Source: Pseudogulbenkiania sp. (GTDB lineage Bacteria; Pseudomonadota; Gammaproteobacteria; Burkholderiales; Chromobacteriaceae). Taken from it: 40,137 nucleotides of DNA. The notes beneath the pieces were generated by a model. The model saw only the letters and a program-made list of their open reading frames with translations, did no database searches and was not told the DNA's origin. Below, one piece after another: positions 1-6,951 of this stretch. Both the position numbers and the translations under genes were made by a program. Each line of letters opens with the position of its first letter. Position 1 is the stretch's first letter. The stretch lies in contig JAGLBD010000032.1 in the NCBI GenBank assembly GCA_018260425.1, positions 1 to 40,137 of the forward strand. Reading direction: 5' to 3'.

Positions 1-198
1 GTTGCTCCGGTGGTTGCTGCCCCGGTTGATCTGGGTGGTCTGGTCATGGTCAACACCAAGGCGGTTGTCGAGGCTGCTCCGGTGGTTGAGCCGGTTGTTC
101 CGGCTGGCCCGCGTCGTCGTGACGTGACTCGCCAGGCGGGTGACGTCGCTGTTGAAGCGGCTCCGCTGCAGCAAGTGGAAACGCGTCGCGGCGAGTAA
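1..198 (+). CDS. rne: C-terminal tail of a ribonuclease E-like protein (5' end outside window)
   Basis: The reading frame is open from base 1 and stops with TAA at 196-198, so only the last 65 residues are visible. They are rich in Val, Ala and Pro (motifs such as VVEAAPVVEP), carry an arginine patch (GPRRRD), and end in LQQVETRRGE. This composition and a VETR-type ending are typical of the disordered C-terminal scaffold arm of ribonuclease E in beta- and gammaproteobacteria, which binds RNA and degradosome partners. No catalytic domain lies inside the window, so the assignment rests on composition and the terminal motif only. An internal ATG at 10 is not the start. Another Ala/Pro-rich protein cannot be excluded. 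Confidence 0.45.
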   Translation, partial: VAPVVAAPVDLGGLVMVNTKAVVEAAPVVEPVVPAGPRRRDVTRQAGDVAVEAAPLQQVETRRGE

Positions 199-242
199 GC
201 GGTTAAGGTGGTCGACCATCTGCAAAAAAATCGTGCAGGTGG

Positions 243-271
243 TTGACAACCGCTGATTACTCCCCTAAAAT
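243..271 (+). promoter_or_regulatory. Sigma-70 promoter of the tRNA-Asn gene
   Basis: A perfect -35 box TTGACA (243-248) and a -10 box TAAAAT (266-271) are separated by 17 bases. The predicted transcription start near 278 leaves a short leader before the tRNA at 291. The -35 box sits in a small palindrome, GGTTGACAACC. The tRNA therefore has its own promoter and need not depend on the upstream gene. Confidence 0.8.
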
Positions 272-290
272 AGCTTTCTCTTTCGGCAAT

Positions 291-366
291 TCCCTGATAG
301 CTCAGTTGGTAGAGCGACGGACTGTTAATCCGCAGGTCGCAGGTTCGAGCCCTGCTCGGGGAGCCA
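291..366 (+). tRNA. tRNA-Asn (anticodon GTT)
   Basis: The cloverleaf is complete. Acceptor strand TCCCTGA (291-297) pairs with TCGGGGA (356-362) with one G-T wobble, followed by discriminator G363 and an encoded CCA at 364-366. The D loop has the usual AGTTGGTAGA form, the anticodon loop reads CTGTTAA with anticodon GTT, and the T loop has GGTTCGAGCC. The sequence closely resembles bacterial asparagine tRNAs. It is a single gene with its own promoter upstream and a terminator immediately downstream. Confidence 0.97.
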
Positions 367-373
367 AGATTTA

Positions 374-411
374 GACCCGTGAACACCACAGTGTTCACGG
401 GTCATTTCGTT
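374..411 (+). terminator. Rho-independent terminator of tRNA-Asn
   Basis: A perfect 13-base inverted repeat (GACCCGTGAACAC at 374-386 and its complement at 391-403) encloses a four-base loop and is followed by a short T-rich tract (ATTTCGTTT). It lies 7 bases after the tRNA CCA end. It may also stop leftward transcription from the APE operon, which ends at 520, but the T tract on that side is poor. Confidence 0.8.
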
Positions 412-519
412 TGTGCGGATGAATTTTCCTTCAGTCGTTATCTCTCCATCACTTTTCCGAAACCATGACTTGACGGAAATGCATTGCAAATTCGTCGCGA
501 TGGCCTGAATCCGTTATTG

Positions 520-1197
520 TTACCTTTCTTCGCTAAGCTGCCACAGCCCATATTGTTCATCGCCGTCATGGCACGGCAGGGTGGCATCGACAAGTCCGCC
601 CGGCACCGAGCAGACGCTCAGCGTGGTCGACGTATTCAGGGACAGGGAGAGCGTCGTGGCAAGGTCGGCGGTACTTGGCAGGACCGCTATTTTCGCCATG
701 AGGGCCGGGTCGAAACCGGCTGCATGGAACTTGAGCCAGCTTTCCTTGATGGTCCACCATGCTCTGAAGCATCGTTCTGCCGCCTCATCATTCAGGGTAT
801 CAAGGAGCGCCTGCTGCTGTTCGTTGCATACCCACTGAGCCATCGCGCGGATCGCACGCCCTTGAGCGTATTGTTCTATATCGACACCCACCGGGTGGGT
901 GGCAATCGCACAGGCGGCCCAGTCAGGGCTGTGGCTGAGGGAAAGAAACAGGTGGTCGACCGACAGCGACGGTGGTGACCCCGGCTGAGAGCCTATCGTT
1001 ATCGTCCCGGGATGTTCATTCATGAGCATGGACAAGCGCTTTCTGGCCAGCCAACGGGCGGCCAGAAACTGTGTCCGACGGCGAGGCCGGCTGATGGAAG
1101 ATAGCCGGTTGCGCTCTTCTTCCCCCAGCCAGGCCTCTGCCTGAGCCATGTCCTCCCCGGATAACGATGCGAGGGGGACGGCGTCAATCAGCAGCAT
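520..1197 (-). CDS. 4'-phosphopantetheinyl transferase (Sfp type)
   Basis: This 225-residue protein should move the phosphopantetheine arm of coenzyme A onto the serine of the two APE acyl carrier proteins, turning them into active holo forms. The family motifs are present: SLSHS near residue 86, GVDIE at 104-108 with the metal-binding Asp106 and Glu108, and WWTIKESWLKF at 147-157 with the conserved Lys and Glu. Its length is that of Sfp-type enzymes, not the short AcpS type. The ATG at 1197 lies only 3 bases after the stop of the preceding gene, and this is the last gene of the operon. A dedicated transferase explains how the unusual carrier proteins are modified, although it could also serve other carriers in the cell. 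Confidence 0.93.
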   Translation of the reverse strand: MLLIDAVPLASLSGEDMAQAEAWLGEEERNRLSSISRPRRRTQFLAARWLARKRLSMLMNEHPGTITIGSQPGSPPSLSVDHLFLSLSHSPDWAACAIATHPVGVDIEQYAQGRAIRAMAQWVCNEQQQALLDTLNDEAAERCFRAWWTIKESWLKFHAAGFDPALMAKIAVLPSTADLATTLSLSLNTSTTLSVCSVPGGLVDATLPCHDGDEQYGLWQLSEER

Positions 1198-1200
1198 CGC

Positions 1201-1635
1201 TCACGAATTGATAGTGGCGTAAGTGCCTTTGAGCGCCGCGCCGGTAATGAATGCACCGGCATGACACTCGATCGTGGTGTCGTTCTTGACCTCATTTTTC
1301 TTGTAATAGCTCGCCAGGTGGATCACGGCATTGGCTCCCCGTTTCTTGGCCGAGTTCTGAAAAGCGATCAGGGCGCTCAAAATCGACCAGCGGCAGCCAA
1401 ATTCATCACTCTTGTTGAAGCCGTTGGTTTTTTGATTGGAAACATCGGTATCCAGCTCCTTGAGGATCTTCGGTGTTTTCTGGCCGGCCAGATAGAATTT
1501 TACCGAGCCATCCAGTTTGTCTTTGGCTTCCGGCATGGACAGAACATCCTGTAGCGGGATCTGCAAGATCGTGTCTCTGGCGATGGCAGGGCTGGCAAGC
1601 AAAGCCAGAGCGAGCAGAGGGGCTGCGTATTTCAT
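1201..1635 (-). CDS. Small secreted protein of APE clusters (often misnamed excinuclease-like)
   Basis: This 144-residue protein begins with a clear signal peptide (MKYAAPLLALALLASPAIA, cleavage near residue 19-20), so it probably acts in the periplasm. The mature part contains DGSVKFYLAGQ near residue 42, GCRW at 80-83, a helix-like stretch with RGANAV near 99, and ECHAG at 123-127. Only Cys81 and Cys124 are in the mature part and could form a disulfide. From memory, small secreted homologues in APE clusters are often labelled excinuclease ATPase subunit; nothing here resembles UvrA, as there is no Walker motif or zinc finger. A good ribosome site (AAGGAAG) precedes the ATG at 1635. Function unknown; a role in polyene handling at the envelope is inferred from location only. 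Confidence 0.8.
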   Translation of the reverse strand: MKYAAPLLALALLASPAIARDTILQIPLQDVLSMPEAKDKLDGSVKFYLAGQKTPKILKELDTDVSNQKTNGFNKSDEFGCRWSILSALIAFQNSAKKRGANAVIHLASYYKKNEVKNDTTIECHAGAFITGAALKGTYATINS

Positions 1636-1681
1636 CTTTATCTTCCTTGGGTGAATTCAAACACGGTCATACAGCGTGTGA

Positions 1682-2914
1682 TCAGTGGCGCCAACGGCGG
1701 AAAATCAATGAGGTATTGATTCCGCCGAAGGCAAAGTTGTTGCTCATCACCAGATCGGTTTCGATGTTTCTTCCCGCTCCGGTCAGGTAATCCAGTTCGG
1801 CGCAGCGAGGGTCCAGCCCGGTCAGATTGAGTGTCGGGGCAAACCAGCCTTCACGCATCATCTCGATGGTCATCCACGCCTCCAATGCTCCGCACGCGCC
1901 CAGCGTGTGTCCCATATAGCTTTTCAGTGAAGAAAGCGGGGTGGCGTTGCCGAAGATGGCGTGCGTGGCATGGGACTCGGCAATGTCGCCCTGGTCGGTT
2001 GCGGTTCCGTGGGCATTGACGTAACCGATCTGTGCCGGATCCAGCTTTGCATTGTCGAGGGCCAGTCGCATGGCCTCGGCCATGGTGGCGGCGTTGGGGT
2101 GTGTGACGTGTTGTCCGTCGCTGTTGGTGCCGAAGGCAACGACCTCGGCAAGAATCGTGGCGTTGCGCGCAAGAGCGTGTTCGAGTTCTTCGAGTACCAG
2201 GGTGCAGGCGCCTTCGCCCAGCACCAGACCATCGCGCTGCTTGTCGAACGGGCGGGGAGTCAGCTCGGGGGTGGTGTTGTGCTCGACACTGGTGGCAAAC
2301 AAGGTATCGAAGATGGCGGCCTGAGTCGGGTCGAGTTCTTCTGCGCCACCGGCCACCATGGCGATTTGACGGCCGCTTTGAATGGCTTCGAAGGCGTAGC
2401 CGATGCCCTGGCTGCCTGAGGTGCAGGCGCTGGAGGTGGTAATCACTCTTCCGGTAATGCCGAAAAATACCCCGATGTTCACCGGAGCCGTATGCGACAT
2501 CATGCGGATATAGGTGTTGGCATTGATGCCCTCGATACTCTTGCACATCAGCATGCGGCCAAAATCGCCGATATTGGCCGGGCAGCCGGAGGACGAGCCA
2601 TACGAGATGCCGAGCTTGCCGCTGGTGACCAGTGGATGACCGGCGAGTCCGGCATCTTCCAGCGCCAATTCGGTCGCTCGTACCGCCATGAGAGCGACCC
2701 GTCCCATGCTGCGGGTGGTCTTGCGATTGTAATGGGCGGGCAGCTCGAACGGGGCAGCCGGTGCACCCACCTGCGTTCCCAGACCTTCGTAGTCGGCCCA
2801 GGCGGGCATGATCTGTACGGCATTGCGACCGGCGCGCAAACGGGCCAGCACCGTTGTCCAGTCATGTCCCAGGGGGCTGATGGCGCTCGCCCCGGTGATA
2901 ACGACTCGTTTCAT
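1682..2914 (-). CDS. apeR: Beta-ketoacyl-ACP synthase, FabF-like (APE cluster)
   Basis: This 410-residue condensing enzyme has the full thiolase-fold signature: nucleophile Cys164 in TTSSACTSGS, His302 in VNAHGTATDQGD, Lys331 and His336 in SLKSYMGHTLGACG, and the glycine-rich NNFAFGGIN near the C-terminus. It should join a malonyl unit to an acyl chain on an acyl carrier protein with loss of CO2. The APE operon holds a second complete ketosynthase (4091-5275) and a truncated partner (17027-17701). This one is the homologue usually called ApeR, which probably works as a homodimer rather than with the chain-length factor. The ATG at 2914 overlaps the stop of the reductase gene by four bases. 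Confidence 0.9.
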   Translation of the reverse strand: MKRVVITGASAISPLGHDWTTVLARLRAGRNAVQIMPAWADYEGLGTQVGAPAAPFELPAHYNRKTTRSMGRVALMAVRATELALEDAGLAGHPLVTSGKLGISYGSSSGCPANIGDFGRMLMCKSIEGINANTYIRMMSHTAPVNIGVFFGITGRVITTSSACTSGSQGIGYAFEAIQSGRQIAMVAGGAEELDPTQAAIFDTLFATSVEHNTTPELTPRPFDKQRDGLVLGEGACTLVLEELEHALARNATILAEVVAFGTNSDGQHVTHPNAATMAEAMRLALDNAKLDPAQIGYVNAHGTATDQGDIAESHATHAIFGNATPLSSLKSYMGHTLGACGALEAWMTIEMMREGWFAPTLNLTGLDPRCAELDYLTGAGRNIETDLVMSNNFAFGGINTSLIFRRWRH

Positions 2915-3642
2915 CCGACCATGCCTCCATTGACGGAAATCACTTGTCTCGTGATATAGCCTGCATCCGGGCTCATCAGAAAACTTACCGTAGCGGCCAC
3001 TTCCTGCGGCGTACCGACACGTTTGGCCGGGATGATTTTCAGAGCTTCTTCGACAATGTGCTCGTCCATCATCTCGGTATCGATCAGACCGGGAGCCACG
3101 CAGTTGACCGTGATGGCGCGGCTGGCCAGTTCGACGGCCAGGGCTTTGCTGGCGCCGATAACGCCGGCTTTGGCCGCACTGTAGTTGACCTGTCCACGGT
3201 TGCCCATTAGCCCGGAGACCGAGGACAGCGTCACGATCCGTCCCGGTTTGCGCCGGCGGACCATCGGCATGGTCAGGGGGTGGAGCACATTGTAGAAACT
3301 GTTGAGATCGGTACCGACCACCAGATCCCAGTCTTCGCCGGGCATCGCCACAAATGCGTTATCCCGGGCGATTCCGGCATTGCACACTACACCGTAGTAG
3401 CAGCCGTGACGTTCGATATCGTCGAGCAGGACGTGTGACGTCGTCTCGCGGTCATTGACATCGAATTGAAGTACACGGGCATTGGCGCCAAGCGCGTGAA
3501 TCTCGCTGGCTACGGCTTCGGCAAGTTCGATGCGCTGCCGGCAGTGCAGCACCACATCGTAGCCATCTCTTGCAAGACGCAGGGCGATGGCACGACCGAT
3601 GCCTCGACTGGATCCTGTCACCAGAATAGTCTTGTCGTTCAT
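2911..3642 (-). CDS. apeQ: 3-oxoacyl-ACP reductase, FabG-like (APE ketoreductase)
   Basis: This 243-residue short-chain dehydrogenase should reduce the 3-keto group of the growing polyene on its carrier protein with NADPH. It shows the cofactor motif TGSSRGIG (10-16 region), the CNAG motif at 87-90, and the catalytic set Asn114, Ser141, Tyr154 and Lys158 (YSAAK). The ending ISVNGGMVG matches FabG-type reductases. The frame is open further upstream, to 3714, but ATG 3642 gives the normal FabG N-terminus and overlaps the preceding dehydratase stop as ATGA, so I chose it. It works in the cycle with the ketosynthases and dehydratases of the same operon. Confidence 0.92.
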   Translation of the reverse strand: MNDKTILVTGSSRGIGRAIALRLARDGYDVVLHCRQRIELAEAVASEIHALGANARVLQFDVNDRETTSHVLLDDIERHGCYYGVVCNAGIARDNAFVAMPGEDWDLVVGTDLNSFYNVLHPLTMPMVRRRKPGRIVTLSSVSGLMGNRGQVNYSAAKAGVIGASKALAVELASRAITVNCVAPGLIDTEMMDEHIVEEALKIIPAKRVGTPQEVAATVSFLMSPDAGYITRQVISVNGGMVG

Positions 3643-4091
3643 TGGGCTGAATCCTTGATGAATTGATGGGTATCGGAAGGTTCGAAGACCTTGAGTTGAG
3701 CGGTCGCCAGGCACTGGCCGTCCTGCTCGATGCGGCAGGCAAATTGTCCCAGGCCATTGTCGGCGATGAATTGGGCTTCGACGTGCACGGTCAGGGTCGT
3801 GTCGGTCACAAAGACCGGAACGTGTGCCACATACTGACGGGTGCCCAGCAAAAAACCGATGCGGGGCGGCCGGTGGTTTTTTTTGCCTTGCCAGCCGGCC
3901 CAGGCCGCAATGGCCTGGGCCATGTATTCAATTCCCACCCAGCTGCCGACACTGTCTTCCCGGTAAAAAAGGTCATCGGTTTTGGGCGTGACCTCCGCGA
4001 CGAGATGGGTGTCATCGACCGAAATGATGTGATCAAGCAGGGACATATCGCCTGCATGCGGCACCAGTGACGCTACCGTCAACACTGTCAT
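3639..4091 (-). CDS. apeP: ApeP-type 3-hydroxyacyl-ACP dehydratase (hotdog fold)
   Basis: This 150-residue hotdog-fold protein has PHAGDM near residue 11 and VGIEYMAQAIAAWAG at 52-66. These match the APE dehydratase subunit that pairs with ApeI to remove water from the 3-hydroxyacyl chain and build the conjugated double bonds. His12 and Glu55 are the likely active-site pair. The start codon shares one base with the stop of the ketosynthase gene (TAATG at 4091), and the end overlaps the reductase start, so translation is probably coupled. The second dehydratase is not a separate gene here; it forms the C-terminal part of the ligase at 13501-15186. Confidence 0.85.
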   Translation of the reverse strand: MTVLTVASLVPHAGDMSLLDHIISVDDTHLVAEVTPKTDDLFYREDSVGSWVGIEYMAQAIAAWAGWQGKKNHRPPRIGFLLGTRQYVAHVPVFVTDTTLTVHVEAQFIADNGLGQFACRIEQDGQCLATAQLKVFEPSDTHQFIKDSAQ

Positions 4092-5275
4092 TACGCTTTC
4101 TCCAGAATCAGAGTGGCATTACTGCCGCCGAATGCGAACGAATTGCTCAGCACGCGCCGGATCGGCCGGAGGGCAACATCGCCTTCTTTCACCAGGTTCA
4201 AGGCCGGCAACGTGTCGTCGGCGTGTCCATCCCACCGGTGCACCGGCAGCAGGTTGTCAGGGTTGCCGTGCAGGGTTAGCCAGCCGATGGCGGCTTCCAG
4301 CGCACCGGCCGCGCCCAGCGTATGCCCGGTCAGTCCCTTGGTGGAACTGGCCGGGATTTGCCCGCCGAAAATCCGGTGGACGGCACGGCTTTCCATGGCA
4401 TCGTTCTGCGGCGTTGCCGTGCCGTGAAGGTTGATGTAATCAATCTGATACGCGAGCAGGTTTGCACGGTCCAGTGCGAGTTGCATGGCGCGCACGGCAC
4501 CGTCACCGGTGGGGTCCGGTGCCGAGATATGATGGGCATCGGCCGTTTCTCCCCATCCGCTCAGACGAACCGGGCCGGGTTCGCGCGTCATCACGAACAG
4601 TGCTGCAGCTTCGCCGATGTGAATGCCGTCGCGGTTGCGGCTCAACGGATTGCAGCCGGTGGCGCTGACCGAGTCCAGTGCGGCAAAACCGGCAACGGTA
4701 AAACGGCACAGCGAATCCACGCCGCCGGTGATAACGGCGTCGCACTGCCCGCCAAGCAAGAAGCGCGCGGCACTGGCCAACGACTTGGCGCTGGACGAGC
4801 ACGCCGTGGAAATCACCATGGCAGGGCCGCGTGTGCCAAGCTCGCGGGCCAGCAAGGCGGCCGGGGAGCCCAGTTCCTGTTGTGCGGGGTGGAAGGTGTC
4901 GGGGAGTTCTCCGGTCTGTTGCCGGTGCAGAAAGGCCTTTTCGCTCTCGCCGATGCCGGAGGTGCTGGTGCCGAGGATGATGCCGATACGGTCAGCGCCA
5001 AAACGGGCAATGACTTCATCGACGGCCGGTCGTATGTCGGCAAGTGCGGCAAGCAGCAAGGCATTGTTGCGGCTGCGCAGTGGCAGGGGCAGGCCGGACA
5101 GGTCGGGCAAGGGCTCATCGACCGGTGCGACGGGCCATGAGGCCCCGGATGGCAGGCGCATTAACTGGCGGTGGCTGTGGTAGTGCGGAGCAAAGAGGGC
5201 ATGTCGCACGGCCGCATGGCCGCGCCCGGCGCTGCAGATGATGCCCAGATGGTTAAGATAGATTTCAGTCGTCAT
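4091..5275 (-). CDS. apeO: Beta-ketoacyl-ACP synthase (APE ketosynthase, ApeO type)
   Basis: This 394-residue ketosynthase has an intact catalytic set: Cys159 in STACSSSAKS, His284 in NLHGTATPQND, Lys313 and His318 in TKGLTGHTLGAAGA, and the C-terminal SNSFAFGGSN. In the reconstituted Xenorhabdus system the equivalent enzyme elongates the aryl starter together with a truncated chain-length-factor partner. Here that partner is probably the product of 17027-17701, at the far end of the operon. A ribosome site (AAGG) precedes the ATG at 5275, which lies 16 bases after the lipoprotein gene. It could be swapped in name with the other ketosynthase; I chose by gene order and by adjacency to the ApeP-like gene. 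Confidence 0.88.
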   Translation of the reverse strand: MTTEIYLNHLGIICSAGRGHAAVRHALFAPHYHSHRQLMRLPSGASWPVAPVDEPLPDLSGLPLPLRSRNNALLLAALADIRPAVDEVIARFGADRIGIILGTSTSGIGESEKAFLHRQQTGELPDTFHPAQQELGSPAALLARELGTRGPAMVISTACSSSAKSLASAARFLLGGQCDAVITGGVDSLCRFTVAGFAALDSVSATGCNPLSRNRDGIHIGEAAALFVMTREPGPVRLSGWGETADAHHISAPDPTGDGAVRAMQLALDRANLLAYQIDYINLHGTATPQNDAMESRAVHRIFGGQIPASSTKGLTGHTLGAAGALEAAIGWLTLHGNPDNLLPVHRWDGHADDTLPALNLVKEGDVALRPIRRVLSNSFAFGGSNATLILEKA

Positions 5276-5291
5276 TTAGCCTTGCCTTACG

Positions 5292-5849
5292 TCAGGGTTG
5301 CACGACAGAGTCGATCTGCAATCGGTAACCCTCGCGCAAATTACGCAACTCGCAATGTCCATCCCAGAGTACCGGAGACGTGCAGGTGCGCTGGATCATC
5401 GCCTGATCCTTCCAGCGCAAGGTTCGCACGCCTTGGGCCTCTTCCAGTGTCCAGGGCACCGGCAAGGAGCGGACCAGCGCTTCCCGGGGCCAATAGGTAA
5501 ACTGGATATCGCGCAGAATGCGGTCTTCCTTGACCGAGGATGGCAGCAGGGCACTTCGTTGGCTTTGCAGCGTTTTACCATCCCAGTTCAGGGTCAACAG
5601 CCGCTGGCCCATGGCCATGCCGGCGAGCCTGACACTGGTCGTATCCAGTTCCAGCAGGATATCCAGTGCTGGCGACATCTCGCCACGTGCTGGATCCAGT
5701 GGGCCGGCCCGTAGCTGTTGGGCAAGGGTGAGCGTCCCGGCGAAGCTGTCTGGCGGCAGAGGGCGCAGCGGGAGAGTGTTGTCCCCGGGTGCGCTACACG
5801 CGGTTAGCAGCAAGGCGATCATCATGGCGGGAAGTGCCGTCGTGCGCAT
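5292..5849 (-). CDS. Outer-membrane-type lipoprotein of the APE cluster (DUF3261-like)
   Basis: This 185-residue protein starts with a lipoprotein signal peptide ending in the lipobox LTAC, with the lipidated Cys at residue 18 followed by Ser, which fits outer-membrane targeting. The rest is a soluble domain with few recognisable motifs; it contains LDILLELD, LNWDGKTL and FTYWPREALVRSLP. The size, lipobox and position next to the methyltransferase match the DUF3261 lipoprotein usual in APE clusters. A role as an outer-membrane receiver for the polyene lipid, working with the LolA-like carrier, is an inference by analogy with LolB. ATG 5849 lies 5 bases after the methyltransferase stop. The frame is open upstream, but that part lacks a signal peptide. 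Confidence 0.82.
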   Translation of the reverse strand: MRTTALPAMMIALLLTACSAPGDNTLPLRPLPPDSFAGTLTLAQQLRAGPLDPARGEMSPALDILLELDTTSVRLAGMAMGQRLLTLNWDGKTLQSQRSALLPSSVKEDRILRDIQFTYWPREALVRSLPVPWTLEEAQGVRTLRWKDQAMIQRTCTSPVLWDGHCELRNLREGYRLQIDSVVQP

Positions 5850-5854
5850 CCGGG

Positions 5855-6949
5855 TCAGACCTCGCAGCGGGTAAATTCGAGCAGGGAATGGCAGTAACCG
5901 ATTCCGTCGCGTTGTGCCGTCACTGTCAAACCCGCTTCCCGGCACAGCCGGATGTAGTCATCGGCACGGTATACCTTGCTATTGCCGCTGGCGATCGCCG
6001 TAAAGTAAGGCGAGGTATTGATCAGGCAATAGGCGGCAATATCGTACTTTTGCCGGTCCCAGAAGGTGTCCATGATGATGAGTCGGCCACCGGAACGCAG
6101 CGCCTTGGTCGCCCGTTCCAGAATGCTGGCGATAACCGCTTCGCTGAAGCAGGAGAGGAATTGGCTCATCCAGATCACGTCCATGTCAGCAGGAAACGGC
6201 TGGGCCGGATCAAGCATGTCCACCGGATGCAGCGTTGCCCGGGAGCGCAGTCCCCGCTCTTCGAGGGTGGTGTCGATCACTGCAAGCTGCCCGGGAAGGT
6301 CGACCAGATGCAGTTCCACGTGCGGGTCGAATTCCAGTGCGGCGAGGCAGAACTTGCCGGTATTGGCGCCAATGTCCATCAACCGCCGGGGGCGACTGGA
6401 AAAAACCTCGGGAAGCACTTCCGGGAAGGACGTGTCGGAATAATGGTGATCGAAGCGTAGCCAGCTGCTGCGTGCCGGCTCGGGGAAATGTGCCAAACCC
6501 TGATAGAGGGTTTCCCATGGTCCGATCGCAGCCAGTCCATGCGGTGCCTGTTCGTCCAGTGAACGATCCAGGTCAAACAGGCCCTGGTAGCAAACGTCAT
6601 GCATGAAGTCCATATTGATCTGACTGATGGAGTCCGTCAGCAGAATGTAACCCGCCTTGTTCAACACATAATGGTCATTGTGCAAGTCGATGACGCCGGC
6701 AGACAGGCAGGTCTCCAGCACGACGGTCAGGGCATAGCGTGTCCAGCGCCCCGTCGCCGCGAGTTCATCGATAGGCCGGCCGGTTTCGCCCGCGTCGGCA
6801 AGCTCTTGCAACATGCCACGTTTCCAGGCGTAGCGAACGCATTGGAACACAATGGGGCCAAAGGCGATTTTCTGGACGTCGAAGCGTGCGTCCATCGCTG
6901 TCTGGCGTGAGGGGGCAAAGCTTTTGTCTTGCATGATGCCGTATTCCAT
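5855..6949 (-). CDS. SAM-dependent O-methyltransferase-like protein (APE cluster)
   Basis: This 364-residue protein has an N-terminal helical dimerisation region (about 1-120) and a C-terminal Rossmann domain with the SAM-binding motif MDIGANTGKF at 191-200 and the acidic HLVDLPG near 214-220. The layout matches O-methyltransferases acting on small aromatic acceptors. It probably methylates the aryl head of the polyene, which would fit the methoxylated or methylated heads known in some aryl polyenes. ATG 6949 lies 2 bases after the exporter stop; ATG 6934 is a second option that removes five residues. A longer open frame to 7321 lies within the exporter gene and is not real. Substrate unknown. 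Confidence 0.82.
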   Translation of the reverse strand: MEYGIMQDKSFAPSRQTAMDARFDVQKIAFGPIVFQCVRYAWKRGMLQELADAGETGRPIDELAATGRWTRYALTVVLETCLSAGVIDLHNDHYVLNKAGYILLTDSISQINMDFMHDVCYQGLFDLDRSLDEQAPHGLAAIGPWETLYQGLAHFPEPARSSWLRFDHHYSDTSFPEVLPEVFSSRPRRLMDIGANTGKFCLAALEFDPHVELHLVDLPGQLAVIDTTLEERGLRSRATLHPVDMLDPAQPFPADMDVIWMSQFLSCFSEAVIASILERATKALRSGGRLIIMDTFWDRQKYDIAAYCLINTSPYFTAIASGNSKVYRADDYIRLCREAGLTVTAQRDGIGYCHSLLEFTRCEV

Positions 6950-6951
6950 TG

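Noticed and set aside
199-242. TGGTCGACCA palindrome after the ribonuclease E-like stop as a terminator
   Set aside because: It is followed by an A run rather than a T run on the plus strand and the stem is short.
1201-1635. A DNA repair role for the small secreted protein (excinuclease name)
   Set aside because: A signal peptide and the absence of any ATPase or zinc motif rule out UvrA-like function.
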